From: Devosia neptuniae
GTDB taxonomy: Bacteria; Pseudomonadota; Alphaproteobacteria; Rhizobiales; Devosiaceae
Assembly: GCF_025452235.1 (NCBI RefSeq)
Contig: NZ_CP104965.1
Coordinates: forward strand, 2,290,501 to 2,354,500
Direction of reading: 5' to 3'
DNA length: 64,000 nucleotides
In this document: in pieces, positions 16,597 through 26,922 of the stretch
Layout of the letters: each line of letters opens with the position of its first letter
Position numbering within the stretch: position 1 is the stretch's first letter
Notes under the pieces: model-generated
Databases searched by the model: none
What the model was told of the DNA's origin: nothing
Seen by the model: only the letters and a program-made list of their open reading frames with translations
Translations under genes and position numbers: made by a program

Positions 16597-17865
16597 ATGA
16601 AAATCAACACACTGCTCGTTGGTCTGCTGACGAGCGTGACGCTGGTCGTGGGCTCGGCCCAGGCGGCCGACTTGTCGATCGTGTCGGGCGATACCGGCAA
16701 TGGCCTGGCATTCCTGCGCAGCCAGCTCGACAAGTTCGAGGCCGAGACGGGCAACAAGGTCACCGTGGTGCCGATGCCCTCGTCGACCTCCGATCAGTTC
16801 GGGCAATATCGCCTGTGGCTCGCCGCCGGCAATACCGATATCGACGTGTACCAGACCGACGTGATCTGGGCGCCGCAGCTGGCCGATCAATTTCTCGATC
16901 TGACCGATGCGGCCAAGGATGTGGTGGGCGCGCATTTCCCATCGATCATCGAGTCGCAGACGGTGGACGGCAAGCTCGTTGCCCTGCCGGCCTTTACCGA
17001 CGCGCCGGCGCTGTTCTACCGCAAGGACCTGCTGGAAAAGTACAGCAAGCCCGTGCCCACCACCTGGGACGAAATGGCGGCGACCGCCAAGGAAATCATG
17101 GATGCCGAACGCACGGCCGGGAATCCGGACATGTATGGCTTCGTGTTCCAGGGCAATGCCTATGAAGGGCTGACCTGCAACGCCTTGGAATGGGTCAAGT
17201 CCAGCGGCGGCGGGCAGATCGTGGAGGCCGATGGCACGATTTCGATCAACAATCCGCAGGCTGCGGCCGCCATCGATCGTGCGGCGACCTGGATCGGCAC
17301 GATCTCGCCGGAAGGCAATCTGGCCTATCAGGAAGAAGAAAGCCGCGGCGTGTGGCAGCTGGGCAATTCGGTGTTCATGCGCAACTGGCCCTATGCCTAT
17401 GCACTGAGCGGTGGTGACGATTCCGCCGTGAAGGGCAAGTTCGACGTGGCGCCGCTTCCCGCCGGTGAAGGCGAAGGCGCGGGCTCGGCGGCAACGCTGG
17501 GCGGCTGGAATGTCGCGGTTTCCAAGTATTCGCCGGACCCGGAAGAGGCGATCAAGCTCGCTTTGTTCCTGGCTTCGCCCGAAGTGCAGAAGGAACGCGC
17601 GATCAACCAGTCCAACCTCCCCACGATCGAAGCGCTCTATGATGACGCCGACGTGCTGAAGGCTTCGCCCTTCATGGCCAACTGGAAAGAGATCTTCCAG
17701 AATGCGGTGCCGCGTCCGTCCGCGCCCACGAAGGTGAAGTATAACGAAGTGTCCTCGCTGTTCTGGAGCGCCGTCCACAATACCCTGTCGGGCAATGGCA
17801 CTGCCGCCGAGAACCTCGAAGTTCTCGAGGCCGACCTGTCCGACCTCAAGGGCGACGCCTGGTAA
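16597..17865 (+). CDS. thuE: ABC sugar transporter substrate-binding protein, ThuE-like
   Basis: 422 residues from ATG 16597, with GGGAGG eight bases upstream; the frame is open to 16519 but the signal peptide (MKINTLLVGLLTSVTLVVGS, cleavage near AQA-AD) begins at this ATG. It is a CUT1-family extracellular sugar-binding protein of the size typical for disaccharide binders. First gene of the thu operon. Ligand inferred as trehalose, possibly also maltitol or sucrose, from the downstream thuA and thuB. A strong hairpin follows the gene, which probably raises its mRNA level over the permease genes. Confidence 0.9.
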   Translation: MKINTLLVGLLTSVTLVVGSAQAADLSIVSGDTGNGLAFLRSQLDKFEAETGNKVTVVPMPSSTSDQFGQYRLWLAAGNTDIDVYQTDVIWAPQLADQFLDLTDAAKDVVGAHFPSIIESQTVDGKLVALPAFTDAPALFYRKDLLEKYSKPVPTTWDEMAATAKEIMDAERTAGNPDMYGFVFQGNAYEGLTCNALEWVKSSGGGQIVEADGTISINNPQAAAAIDRAATWIGTISPEGNLAYQEEESRGVWQLGNSVFMRNWPYAYALSGGDDSAVKGKFDVAPLPAGEGEGAGSAATLGGWNVAVSKYSPDPEEAIKLALFLASPEVQKERAINQSNLPTIEALYDDADVLKASPFMANWKEIFQNAVPRPSAPTKVKYNEVSSLFWSAVHNTLSGNGTAAENLEVLEADLSDLKGDAW

Positions 17866-17884
17866 GACCTCCCGATAGCGCCAT

Positions 17885-17918
17885 GGCACGGACGGCGGTT
17901 TGCCCCGCCGCCCGTGCC
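17885..17918 (+). promoter_or_regulatory. Intercistronic hairpin after thuE
   Basis: GGCACGGACGGCGG pairs with CCGCCGCCCGTGCC (one A-C mismatch) across a six-base loop. No T-run follows, so it is more likely a 3'-end stabiliser of the thuE message than a full terminator. Confidence 0.7.
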
Positions 17919-17952
17919 GCTGAAGGACCCAGAGAAACGGGAGGAGTAGTGG

Positions 17953-18933
17953 ATGGCTACCGATACCATCGCGTCCGCGGCCAGCGTGGGCCGGCCCAAG
18001 ATCAAATCCGAATTGATGCAGCAGAGGGTGCGCGCCGCGCGCTGGTTCCTGCTGCCCATGATGATCGCGCTGGCTGTGGTGGCCGGCTGGCCGCTGCTTC
18101 GCTCGATCTATTTTTCGTTCACCGATGCCTCGCTGACCAATCTTTATGGCGCGGAATGGGTGGGCTTTACCAATTACCTGAGCTGGCGCACGCTCGATAG
18201 CGGCCGCACCATCTACCGGGGCCTGCTGGTCGATCCGGCCTGGTGGAATGCGGTGTGGAACACGGTGCGCTTCGCGTTCTGGTCGGTGCTGTGGGAGACC
18301 GTGCTGGGCATGATCGTCGCCCTGGTGCTGAATGCCGAATTCAAGGGACGCGGCCTGGTGCGGGCGGCCATTCTCATTCCCTGGGCTATCCCCACCATCG
18401 TTTCGGCCCGCATGTGGAGCTGGATGCTGAACGACCAGTTCGGCATTCTCAACGATCTGGGGATGCGGCTGGGTCTGCTCAGCCAGAAGGTCGCCTGGAC
18501 CGCTACGGCGGAGACGGCGATGACCGCGGTGCTGGTGGTGGATATCTGGAAGACCACGCCGTTCATGGCGCTGCTGATCCTGGCCGGATTGCAGATGATC
18601 CCCAAGGATATCTATGAGGCCGCCGAAATCGATGGCGTGCATCCCATCAAGCAGTTCTTCAAGATCACGCTGCCGCTGGTGCGGCCGGCGCTGATGGTGG
18701 CGATCATCTTCCGCGTGCTCGATGCGTTGCGCATTTTCGACCTGATCTATGTGCTGACGCCCAATAGCGCGGCGACCAAGACGATGAGTGTGCTGGCGCG
18801 GGAGAACCTGTTCGATTTCGACAAGTTCGCCTATGGCTCGGCGCAATCGACGCTGCTGTTCCTGATCATCGCCGCCTTCACCATCCTCTATATCTGGCTG
18901 GGCAAGGTGAATTTCGACGGGGGAGACCGCTAA
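17953..18933 (+). CDS. thuF: ABC sugar transporter permease, ThuF-like
   Basis: 326 residues with an N-terminal cytoplasmic stretch, six transmembrane helices starting near residue 33 and an EAA loop ([15 protein letters not shown]) for the ATPase. MalF-type CUT1 permease. It starts 88 bases after thuE and shares one base with the next start (TAATG). Its partner is the second permease; together they form the import channel. Confidence 0.92.
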   Translation: MATDTIASAASVGRPKIKSELMQQRVRAARWFLLPMMIALAVVAGWPLLRSIYFSFTDASLTNLYGAEWVGFTNYLSWRTLDSGRTIYRGLLVDPAWWNAVWNTVRFAFWSVLWETVLGMIVALVLNAEFKGRGLVRAAILIPWAIPTIVSARMWSWMLNDQFGILNDLGMRLGLLSQKVAWTATAETAMTAVLVVDIWKTTPFMALLILAGLQMIPKDIYEAAEIDGVHPIKQFFKITLPLVRPALMVAIIFRVLDALRIFDLIYVLTPNSAATKTMSVLARENLFDFDKFAYGSAQSTLLFLIIAAFTILYIWLGKVNFDGGDR

Positions 18934-19778
18934 TGGTTGGCACGCTCAATCTATGGGGCCTCACCAAGACGGTGCTGTTCTATGCGCTGGTGGTGTTCAT
19001 CGTCGTGGTGTCGGTGTTCCCGTTCTACTACGCGATCCTGACCAGCTTCAAATCGGGTACGGATCTGTTCCGCATCACCTATTGGCCCACCTCGTTCAGC
19101 TGGAACAATTACCTGGCGGTGCTCAATACCGGCAGCTTCCCGCGTAACCTGCTGAACTCCATCTTCGTGGCGTCGGTTACGGTGCTGTTGGCGCTGTTCC
19201 TGGCGGTGACGGCTGCGTTTGCGCTGAGCCGGGTGCGGTTCCGGGGCCGGAGCCTGTTGCTGATGACGATCCTGGCCGTGTCGATGTTCCCGCAGATCGC
19301 GGTGCTGGCGGGGCTGTTCGAGGTGATCCGTGCGCTGGGTATCTACAATACGCCCTGGGCGCTGATCTTCTCCTACACCATCTTTACGCTGCCCTTTACC
19401 GTGTGGGTCCTGACCACCTTCATGCGGGACCTGCCAGTGGAGATCGAGGAAGCGGCCATTGTCGATGGGGCCTCGCCCTGGGTGATCATCACCCGCGTCT
19501 TCCTGCCGCTGATGTGGCCGGCTTTGGTGACCACGGGGCTGCTCGCCTTTATCGGGGCGTGGAACGAGTTCCTGTTCGCGCTGACCTTCACCTCGTCCAA
19601 CAATACCCGCACCGTGCCGGTGGCCATCGCGCTGCTGTCGGGTGGGTCGCAATATGAAACGCCGTGGGGCCTGATCATGGCTGCCTCGGTCATCGTTACC
19701 GTGCCGCTGGTGATCCTGGTTCTGATCTTCCAGCGCAAGATCGTGTCTGGCCTGACGGCCGGCGGCGTCAAGGGTTAG
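18933..19778 (+). CDS. thuG: ABC sugar transporter permease, ThuG-like
   Basis: 281 residues, MalG-type CUT1 permease with six helices and a canonical EAA loop ([20 protein letters not shown]). ATG 18933 overlaps the stop codon of the preceding permease. It lies 12 bases before the ATPase gene. Confidence 0.92.
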   Translation: MVGTLNLWGLTKTVLFYALVVFIVVVSVFPFYYAILTSFKSGTDLFRITYWPTSFSWNNYLAVLNTGSFPRNLLNSIFVASVTVLLALFLAVTAAFALSRVRFRGRSLLLMTILAVSMFPQIAVLAGLFEVIRALGIYNTPWALIFSYTIFTLPFTVWVLTTFMRDLPVEIEEAAIVDGASPWVIITRVFLPLMWPALVTTGLLAFIGAWNEFLFALTFTSSNNTRTVPVAIALLSGGSQYETPWGLIMAASVIVTVPLVILVLIFQRKIVSGLTAGGVKG

Positions 19779-19789
19779 GGAGAAAAACA

Positions 19790-20797
19790 ATGGCAAGCAT
19801 CGAGCTTCGCAAAATCCGCAAGGCCTTTGGCGCGGTGGAAGTCATCAAGGGGGTGGACCTGGAGGTCCGCTCCGGCGAATTCATGGTGTTCGTCGGCCCT
19901 TCGGGTTGCGGCAAATCTACGCTTCTCAGGCTGATTTCGGGGCTGGAGGACATTACCTCGGGCGAAATGCTGTTTGACGGCAAACTGGTCAACGCACTGG
20001 CGCCGTCCAAGCGGGGCATCGCCATGGTGTTCCAGTCCTACGCGCTTTATCCGCATATGACGGTCTACGAAAATATGGCGTTCGGGCTAACGCTCGAAAA
20101 GGGCCATGGCAAGGAAGAGATCCGCCAGCGGGTGGAAAAGGCCGCCGACATGCTGCAGATCCGGCAATATCTGGACCGGCTGCCCAAGCAGCTGTCGGGC
20201 GGGCAGCGCCAGCGCGTGGCCATTGGCCGCGCCATTACGCGCGACCCCAAAGTGTTCCTGTTCGACGAGCCGCTGTCGAACCTCGACGCGGCTTTGCGTG
20301 TGGCGACCCGGATCGAAATCGCCAAGCTGCATGAGAGCATGAACAACGTCACCATGATCTATGTGACGCATGATCAGGTGGAGGCCATGACGCTGGCCGA
20401 CCGTATCTGCGTGCTGCGCGACGGGGTGATCGAGCAGGTCGGCACGCCGATGGAGCTTTATGAAAAGCCCAATTCGGTGTTCGTGGCCGGCTTTATCGGT
20501 AGCCCCAAGATGAATTTCATCTCCGGCGAAAAGGCCGCTTCCTTCGGCGCCGACACGGTGGGTATTCGCGGCGAACACATTACCATCGTGCCGGACAATG
20601 GCACCTGGAGCGGTACGGTGATCCATACGGAAAACCTGGGCGCGGATAGTTATGTTTATCTGGAAATGGGCACCGAGGAGCCGGTCGTGGTGCGGCTCGA
20701 TGGGGCCAACACCTATCACAGCGGCGACGTGGTCCACATTTCGCCGATGGACGACAAAATCCACCGCTTTGACGGCGCGGGCAAGCCGCTCGCCTGA
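19790..20797 (+). CDS. thuK: ABC sugar transporter ATP-binding protein, ThuK/MalK-like
   Basis: 335 residues from ATG 19790, with GGGAGA upstream. Walker A GPSGCGKS is at residues 36-43, signature LSGGQ at 135-139, Walker B FLFDEP just after 155, followed by a shortened TOBE/OB regulatory region (about 235-335). MalK-type subunits are usually about 360 residues, so the regulatory domain is compact. It powers the thu importer. A terminator-like hairpin and a repeat pair follow before thuA. Confidence 0.92.
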   Translation: MASIELRKIRKAFGAVEVIKGVDLEVRSGEFMVFVGPSGCGKSTLLRLISGLEDITSGEMLFDGKLVNALAPSKRGIAMVFQSYALYPHMTVYENMAFGLTLEKGHGKEEIRQRVEKAADMLQIRQYLDRLPKQLSGGQRQRVAIGRAITRDPKVFLFDEPLSNLDAALRVATRIEIAKLHESMNNVTMIYVTHDQVEAMTLADRICVLRDGVIEQVGTPMELYEKPNSVFVAGFIGSPKMNFISGEKAASFGADTVGIRGEHITIVPDNGTWSGTVIHTENLGADSYVYLEMGTEEPVVVRLDGANTYHSGDVVHISPMDDKIHRFDGAGKPLA

Positions 20798-20802
20798 ATC
20801 AT

Positions 20803-20832
20803 AAAAAGGCCGGATAGAAGTCCGACCTTTTT
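20803..20832 (+). terminator. Terminator-like hairpin between thuK and thuA
   Basis: AAAAAGGCCGGA, a six-base loop, then TCCGACCTTTTT. The descending arm ends in five Ts. It fits intrinsic or partial termination after the transport genes and could set thuAB expression lower. Confidence 0.7.
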
Positions 20833-20845
20833 CCATCCACTGCTG

Positions 20846-20914
20846 CGTCATTCCCGCGAAAGCGGGAACCTCCGTTTCGGCAAACAGGGGTTCCCGCTTT
20901 CGCGGGAATGACGC
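20846..20914. repeat. Palindromic repeat family B, inverted pair
   Basis: Two head-to-head units with core TTCCCGCGAAAGCGGGAA lie between thuK and thuA inside what is otherwise one operon. Confidence 0.88.
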
Positions 20915-20972
20915 AGGGTCAAGCCAAACCATCGGGTCCGCACCAGCGACCCGGACTTTTAGGAGACTACAA

Positions 20973-21755
20973 ATGCCGATCCGTACCCTGGTGTGGGGTG
21001 AAAATGTCCACGAGCAGAAGAACAAGATCGTGGCCGACAATTATCCCACCGGCATGCACAACCAGATCGCCAAGCTGCTGTCGAGCGACAGCAATATCGT
21101 GACCAAGACCACGACGCTGCAGGAGCCCGAGCATGGCTGCAGTGTCGAGGCGCTGGCCGAGACCGATGTGCTGGTGTGGTGGGGCCATGCGGCGCATGGC
21201 GAGGTGAAGGACGAGATCGTCGAGCGCATTGCCAAGCGGGTCTGGGAGGGCATGGGCCTGATCGTGCTGCATTCGGGCCATTTCTCCAAGATTTTCAAGC
21301 GCCTGATGGGTTCGCCCTGCGCGCTGCATTGGCGGGAAGCCGGTGAGCGCGAGCGGCTGTGGGTCACCAATCCAGGCCACCCGATCGCCAAGGGCCTGCC
21401 GGCCTATTTCGAACTCGAAATGGAAGAAATGTATGGCGAGCCCTTCAGCGTGCCTGAGCCGCTGGAAACCGTGTTCGTTTCCTGGTTCCAGGGCGGGGAA
21501 GTGTTCCGCTCGGGCCTGACCTATCGCCGCGGCGCGGGCAATATTTTCTACTTCCGCCCCGGCCACGAAACCTATCCGACCTATCATGACGACACGGTCG
21601 GCCTGGTGCTGCGCAATGCGGTCAACTGGGCGTATAACGCCAATCAGTTCCCGCAATTGCTGGATGCGCCGAATACGCCGGTGGATGAGGCGATCGAAAA
21701 GATCGTGGAACGCGGGCCGAAATTGCACCACGGCCGCGAAGAAGGCTTTAAATAA
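20973..21755 (+). CDS. thuA: ThuA-like trehalose utilisation protein
   Basis: 260 residues of a ThuA domain, a class-I glutamine-amidotransferase-like fold. The start is ATG 20973 after AGGAG. Visible features include [13 protein letters not shown] and [13 protein letters not shown], the conserved strands of the fold. In rhizobia thuA and thuB convert trehalose, maltitol or sucrose to 3-keto sugars; the exact role of ThuA is not settled. Downstream of thuEFGK and upstream of the dehydrogenase thuB, with repeat pairs on each side. Confidence 0.92.
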   Translation: MPIRTLVWGENVHEQKNKIVADNYPTGMHNQIAKLLSSDSNIVTKTTTLQEPEHGCSVEALAETDVLVWWGHAAHGEVKDEIVERIAKRVWEGMGLIVLHSGHFSKIFKRLMGSPCALHWREAGERERLWVTNPGHPIAKGLPAYFELEMEEMYGEPFSVPEPLETVFVSWFQGGEVFRSGLTYRRGAGNIFYFRPGHETYPTYHDDTVGLVLRNAVNWAYNANQFPQLLDAPNTPVDEAIEKIVERGPKLHHGREEGFK

Positions 21756-21785
21756 CAGAGCGCCAGACGCCGTTATCTACCACTG

Positions 21786-21864
21786 GGTCATTCCCGCGAA
21801 AGCGGGAACCTCCGTTGTGCGATGGCGCAGTCAAACAGGGGTTCCCGCTTTCGCGGGAATGACC
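21786..21864. repeat. Palindromic repeat family B, inverted pair
   Basis: A second head-to-head pair of TTCCCGCGAAAGCGGGAA units, here between thuA and thuB. Confidence 0.88.
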
Positions 21865-21921
21865 TGGTGAATTGATAGTGACTCAGCGATCACCGCGGTG
21901 ATCCATCAAGGAATAACGAAG

Positions 21922-22965
21922 ATGCGGTTGCTCATTCTGGGTACCGGCGGCATGGCCAATCAACATGCCAAGCATTTTGCTGCCATCGAGGGCGTGACCC
22001 TGGCGGGTGGCGTGGACGTGGACCCGGCGCGGGTCGAGGCGTTCTGCGCGGCGCATAATATGGAGCGCAGCTTTGGCTCGCTCGACGCGGCGCTCGCCTG
22101 GGGCGAATTCGACGCGGTGGCCAATGTGACGCCCGATAGCGTGCACCATCCGACGACCATGGCCGCGCTCAAGGGCGGCAAGCACGTGTTCTGCGAAAAG
22201 CCGCTGGCGACCGACCATGCCAAGGCCATGGAAATGACCGAGACGGCCGAACGGCTTGGGCTGGTCAACATGGTCAACCTGACCTATCGCAATGTCAGCC
22301 AATTGCAGAAGGCGCGCGAAATCGTGGCTTCGGGCGCCGTCGGCAAGGTCAAGCATTTCGAGGCGAGTTACCTCCAGAGCTGGTTGGTGAGCAAAGCCTG
22401 GGGCGATTGGCGCACCGAGAGCCAGTGGCTGTGGCGGCTGAGCAAAAAGCACGGCTCCAATGGCGTTTTGGGCGATATCGGCGTGCATATTCTCGATTTT
22501 GCGGCCTATGGGGCGGGCAGCGATTTTTCCAAGGTGTTCTGCCGCCTGGAAACGTTCGACAAGGCCGAGAATAACCGTATCGGGGAATATGACCTGGACG
22601 CTAATGACAGCTTTGCCATGACGGCACAGCTGGAAAACGGCGCGCTGGGCGTGATCCACGCCACGCGTTGGGCCACCGGGCATTTCAACGAATTGCGGCT
22701 GCGCGTTTATGGCGAGCTGGGGTCGGTGGAAGTGCAGCACCGGCACGATTGGTCCAAGCTGTTCACCTGCCTCGGCGCGGATGCCGAAACCGGCACCTGG
22801 ACCGAGGTCGAGGTCGATACTGTGCCGACCAATTACATGCGGTTCGTGGAAGCGGTGCGGGCGGGGAAGAATCTCGAGCCCAGCTTCCGGCACGCCACCA
22901 ATATCCAGAAGGTGCTGGACCTGGCGGTGGTGACGGACCGGGACCGGAGCGAGCATAAGGTTTGA
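21922..22965 (+). CDS. thuB: Gfo/Idh/MocA family oxidoreductase, ThuB-like
   Basis: 347 residues from ATG 21922, preceded by AAGGA at a proper distance; an in-frame GTG at 21898 is less likely. The N-terminal Rossmann motif is LILGTGGMANQH and the catalytic EKP motif is present (FCEKPLATD, about residue 94). These enzymes oxidise sugar hydroxyls with NAD(P); with ThuA it would make 3-keto-disaccharide. Last gene of the thu set. Confidence 0.9.
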   Translation: MRLLILGTGGMANQHAKHFAAIEGVTLAGGVDVDPARVEAFCAAHNMERSFGSLDAALAWGEFDAVANVTPDSVHHPTTMAALKGGKHVFCEKPLATDHAKAMEMTETAERLGLVNMVNLTYRNVSQLQKAREIVASGAVGKVKHFEASYLQSWLVSKAWGDWRTESQWLWRLSKKHGSNGVLGDIGVHILDFAAYGAGSDFSKVFCRLETFDKAENNRIGEYDLDANDSFAMTAQLENGALGVIHATRWATGHFNELRLRVYGELGSVEVQHRHDWSKLFTCLGADAETGTWTEVEVDTVPTNYMRFVEAVRAGKNLEPSFRHATNIQKVLDLAVVTDRDRSEHKV

Positions 22966-23041
22966 GGGGTCGGTTCTCGATGAGGTGAGGGGCCAGAGCC
23001 AGTTCCTTCCTCAAGGGAATTGTTCATCTCATCCCAACCAC

Positions 23042-23145
23042 GGCGTCATTCCGGCGCAGGCCGGAATCCATGCTGTGTTCTCTCCGCGCATAGGGCGTTC
23101 GGATAGCCTTCAGCATGGATCCCGGCCTGCGCCGGGATGACACCG
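23042..23145. repeat. Palindromic repeat family C, inverted pair, in a 331-base gap
   Basis: Arms with GTCATTCCGGCGCAGGCCGG and its reverse complement, each followed by a CATGCTG end. The gap 22966-23296 between thuB and the GlsB-like gene holds nothing else that I recognise apart from the latter's promoter region. Confidence 0.85.
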
Positions 23146-23296
23146 CATTCTTGAACGCGTGCGGGGTGAACACTGCCCCTCAAAAGGGGGAGGGAGGCGG
23201 ATCGGCTCTGACCCTTTCCTTTGCGGCAGACTCCCCATCTTGCAACCGGAGCCCGTTCATACAACTTATGCTCCTAGCCAAATATGGAGCGTCGTC

Positions 23297-23548
23297 ATGA
23301 GTATTGTCTGGGCCATTATCATCGGGTTTTTTGCGGGGCTGATTGCCAAGTGGATTACGCCGGGGGATCGCAAGCCGAGCGGGTTTATTCTGACCACAGT
23401 GCTGGGCATTGTCGGCTCGGTGCTGGCGACGTGGCTGGGGCAGGCCATGGGCTGGTATGGGCCCGGCGATGGCGCCAATTTCATCGGGGCCATTGTGGGC
23501 GCGGTGATTATTCTTTTGGCCTGGGGGCAGTTGGCAAAGCGGGTTTAG
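23297..23548 (+). CDS. GlsB/YeaQ/YmgE family stress-response membrane protein
   Basis: 83 residues from ATG 23297; the in-frame extension to 23159 runs through a repeat. Three hydrophobic helices with Gly-rich faces (IIIGFFAGLIAKWITPG, a central GSVLATWLG and a C-terminal GAIVGAVIILLAWGQL) give the transglycosylase-associated-protein fold. Members are small inner-membrane proteins induced by general stress, biochemical role unclear. Monocistronic. Confidence 0.9.
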   Translation: MSIVWAIIIGFFAGLIAKWITPGDRKPSGFILTTVLGIVGSVLATWLGQAMGWYGPGDGANFIGAIVGAVIILLAWGQLAKRV

Positions 23549-23569
23549 TGGCAATTTACCCACCCCACG

Positions 23570-23654
23570 GTGTCATTCCCGCGAAAGCGGAAACCTCCGT
23601 TTCCCGGGCTCTCCAAGCAAACAGAGGTCCCCGCTTTCGCGGGGATGACATTGT
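23570..23654. repeat. Palindromic repeat family B, inverted pair (diverged)
   Basis: Left unit TTCCCGCGAAAGCGGAAACC has a changed arm; the right unit (AGGTCCCCGCTTTCGCGGGG) has a compensating-type change. Confidence 0.8.
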
Positions 23655-23704
23655 GGTTGGGGGCGAGCATTGAAGCGATGGGCGGGTGCAGCACCCCTCA
23701 CCCT

Positions 23705-23731
23705 GATCATTCTTCTGAACGAAGAATGATC
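23705..23731. repeat. Perfect 11-bp inverted repeat of unknown role
   Basis: GATCATTCTTC, loop TGAAC, GAAGAATGATC. It interrupts a family D-like CCCTCACCCT / TCCCTCTCCC context between convergent genes. It may be an inner stem of that repeat or a bidirectional terminator without a T-run. Confidence 0.6.
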
Positions 23732-23776
23732 GGTCCCTCTCCCTCAAGGGGAGAGGGGAGGGCGTCTCAGCTGGCT

Positions 23777-23805
23777 AATAAAAAGGGGCACCCAATGGGT
23801 GCCCC
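23777..23805 (-). terminator. Rho-independent terminator of the 5'-nucleotidase gene
   Basis: On the reverse strand GGGGCACCCATTGGGTGCCCC folds into a perfect stem and is followed by TTTTTATTA. It begins 23 bases past the stop codon. Confidence 0.9.
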
Positions 23806-23828
23806 TTCCTCGTTCATAACCACGAAAC

Positions 23829-25433
23829 CTACTTGATTTCGGTGATGCGGCCGTCGGTGTAAGGGGTGTATTCGCCGCCCAGTTTGGCGATGTAGTCGGC
23901 GACGACTTCTTCGAGCGGGGGGCCGAAATCGTAGGGGTTTTCGCCGTTGGCGAAGGCTTCGTAGCCGTCGCCGCCGCCGCGGACGTAATTGTTGGTGACC
24001 ACGGTGTAGTTGGCCTCTTCGTCGATCGGCACCCAGGCGTCGCCATCCTTGACCTGCACGTCGCTGACGCGGCTGCCGGCGGGTTGCTTGAGGTCGAAGG
24101 AATATTTGAGGCCTGATACCTGGGCGAAGCGGCCGGCGCCGTTTTCGACATCGCTGACGCCGTTTTCGAGCGCTTCGATGACGTCGCCGCCCGAGACCTG
24201 CACGGTGGCCAGCGTGTTGGAGAAGGGCAGCACGGTGATGACATCGCCCACGGTGATTTCGCCGGCATCGATGGAGGCGCGGATGCCGCCGCCATTCTGG
24301 AAGGCGATGGTGGCGCCCTGGTCGGCGACACGGTCAAGAATGGCGTCGGCAAGCAGATTGCCCATCGAGCATTCCATGGCGCGGCAGACTTCGCGGGAAC
24401 CTTCGAGCGGGGCGGTGGCGGAGCCGATGACCTCGCCCATGGCCTCTTCGATCGGGCCGGCCAGTTCGGCCAATTGACCCTTGAAGTCCTCATTGCCCTT
24501 GACCGAAGCGTCGATCAGGAAGGGTTCGCCCTCGGCCTTGGTGACCACGCCATTGTCGTCCCAGGTGATGGCGATATCGCCCAGATATTTGCCGTATTGG
24601 TTGGCCTGCACCACGGGGACTTCGACGCCCTCGGGATTGGTGACCATGGTGGGATAGGGGCCGGCAGCGCCCTCGGCGGTGTTGGAGAGCAGGGTATGGG
24701 AATGCCCGCCCACGATCACGTCCACCAGCGGCAGGGCGGCGGCGACCTGCTGGTCTACCGTGTAGCCGATATGGCTGAGCAGGATGATCTTGTTGACGCC
24801 GGCGGCGTCGAGCGCTTCGGAGGCGCCGCGCACATATTGGATCACGTCGGTGAATTCGATATTGGGGCCGGGCGAGGCGATATCGGGCGTGTCCTCGGTG
24901 GTGGCGCCGATAATGCCGATCTTTTCGCCGCCCACTTCGATGACGAAGGAGCCCTTGATCTTGCCGCGCAGGTTTTCATCGCGGCTGACGTCGAAATTGC
25001 CGCCAATGATGGGGAATTTGGCCGCTTCGATGAATTTGAGGAATTCTTCGGGGCCATCGTCGAATTCGTGATTGCCGGTGGCGACCACGTCAAAGCCCAT
25101 CTGGTTGAAGAAGTCGGAGACGACCTTGGACTTGTAGGTGGTGTAATAGAGCGAGCCCTGGAAATTGTCGCCGGCCGAGAGCAGCAGCGAATTGCCGGCG
25201 GCGTATTTGGCGCGGGTGTCATCGATAATGGTCTTGAGGCGCGCAATGCCGCCAAAGCATTCCCCGGCGGCGTCGGTTTCGGCGTCGCAATTGGAATCGG
25301 TGCCGGTGATCGGGTCGAACCGGGAGTGGAAATCGTTGATGTGCAAGATATTGAGCGTGAAATCGGCATAGGCCGCGCTGGAAAAACCGGCGCAGAGGGT
25401 TAGCGCCGTGGCGCCCAGAAGTAGCTTTTTCAT
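23829..25433 (-). CDS. Bifunctional UDP-sugar hydrolase / 5'-nucleotidase, secreted
   Basis: 534 residues from ATG 25433, which opens a clear Sec signal peptide (MKKLLLGATALTLCAGFSSA); longer in-frame starts up to 25958 are rejected. The metallophosphoesterase domain shows LHINDFHSRF, GDNFQGS, GNHEFDDG and GGHSHTLL, the two-metal ligands. The C-terminal nucleotidase domain holds FQNGGGIRASID and a VVTNNYVRGGGDGY substrate loop. It should dephosphorylate nucleotides in the periplasm and release nucleosides for uptake, which ties in with the nucleoside importer and purine pathway farther right. Own terminator downstream. Confidence 0.93.
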   Translation of the reverse strand: MKKLLLGATALTLCAGFSSAAYADFTLNILHINDFHSRFDPITGTDSNCDAETDAAGECFGGIARLKTIIDDTRAKYAAGNSLLLSAGDNFQGSLYYTTYKSKVVSDFFNQMGFDVVATGNHEFDDGPEEFLKFIEAAKFPIIGGNFDVSRDENLRGKIKGSFVIEVGGEKIGIIGATTEDTPDIASPGPNIEFTDVIQYVRGASEALDAAGVNKIILLSHIGYTVDQQVAAALPLVDVIVGGHSHTLLSNTAEGAAGPYPTMVTNPEGVEVPVVQANQYGKYLGDIAITWDDNGVVTKAEGEPFLIDASVKGNEDFKGQLAELAGPIEEAMGEVIGSATAPLEGSREVCRAMECSMGNLLADAILDRVADQGATIAFQNGGGIRASIDAGEITVGDVITVLPFSNTLATVQVSGGDVIEALENGVSDVENGAGRFAQVSGLKYSFDLKQPAGSRVSDVQVKDGDAWVPIDEEANYTVVTNNYVRGGGDGYEAFANGENPYDFGPPLEEVVADYIAKLGGEYTPYTDGRITEIK

Positions 25434-25631
25434 CCCTGTTGTCCCTTTGATTGCTTTTGACGGCGACCCCGCGACCGCCTTCCCGCCGGCCGCGATGAGA
25501 GAGCAGTTAAACAGGTCTTCGTGACGGGCGAAAGTGGACCTTTTGGTCAATTTTCGGCGGCGTTGCCGAGGGTTCCAATCAGAACGCATTGCGATAAGCT
25601 CCGCCGCGTTTTGATTTGCGGGGAATTGGCT

Positions 25632-26279
<648 letters not shown>

Positions 26280-26283
26280 TGCT

Positions 26284-26922
26284 CTACCAACGCAGCAGGA
26301 AGCGTCCGAGTAGCGCGCCCAGGCCGCCGACCAGCACAATGCCCAGCGTGTAGAACAGCGCCACGAACATCATGCCGTTTTCGGCGCAGGCGAAGGAATA
26401 GACCCAGGCGCCGGTGCCGCCGGCCATGATACCGGCGGCAAAGCCAGCCAAGGTCGGATTGGCCGGCGCCAGGCGGCGCAGCACGAAGATGGCGGCTAAC
26501 AGCACCGGCAGTGACAGCACCACAATGCGCCATGGGCAGACCAGGGAGGTGCCGCCCACAATCAGCGGCATCATCTCGCCGGGTTCGGCGCGGGCGAGCT
26601 GGAATACCGCGCCGACGAGCAACAGGCCCAGTAGAGCCAGCGCCGCCAGCCAGGGCCAGCGGGTGCGGCCATCGGGCCGGGCCAATACCAGCGTGGCGCA
26701 GAAGCCGAACACGGCGAGTGCCAGCGTATAGGTGAACTTGCTCCAGAACATCATCGTGCCCGGCGCGGTGTCCATGTCCGGGCGCATGCCCAGCCACATG
26801 ACCATGGCGAGGATGGCGATGATGCCGCTCAGCAGGACGGCGCCGAGCAGCAGACGCTGTATGGCCGTGCGGCGCACGGGCTTGAGGTCGGCGGCGAGGC
26901 GGGCGATCAGCTCGTCGGTCAT
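26284..26922 (-). CDS. nrsF: NrsF-type anti-sigma factor (DUF1109)
   Basis: 212 residues with six predicted transmembrane helices and a short cytoplasmic N-terminus (MTDELIARLAADLKPVRR). Cysteines at 75, 129 and 179; the latter two correspond in position to the cysteine pair that I recall as needed for sensing in Caulobacter NrsF. It should hold SigF inactive until an oxidant or metal modifies it. The start overlaps the sigF stop by four bases (ATGA), so the pair is co-translated. Confidence 0.9.
   Translation of the reverse strand: MTDELIARLAADLKPVRRTAIQRLLLGAVLLSGIIAILAMVMWLGMRPDMDTAPGTMMFWSKFTYTLALAVFGFCATLVLARPDGRTRWPWLAALALLGLLLVGAVFQLARAEPGEMMPLIVGGTSLVCPWRIVVLSLPVLLAAIFVLRRLAPANPTLAGFAAGIMAGGTGAWVYSFACAENGMMFVALFYTLGIVLVGGLGALLGRFLLRW

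Noticed and set aside
16579..18846. 755-residue open frame on the minus strand, antisense to thuE and thuF
   Set aside because: It mirrors two well-supported plus-strand genes in GC-rich DNA, has low-complexity His/Arg-rich sequence and no recognisable domain.
24474..25403. 309-residue plus-strand frame opposite the 5'-nucleotidase gene
   Set aside because: The opposite strand has clear metallophosphoesterase motifs and a terminator; this frame is a codon-bias shadow rich in Gly/Asp/Val.
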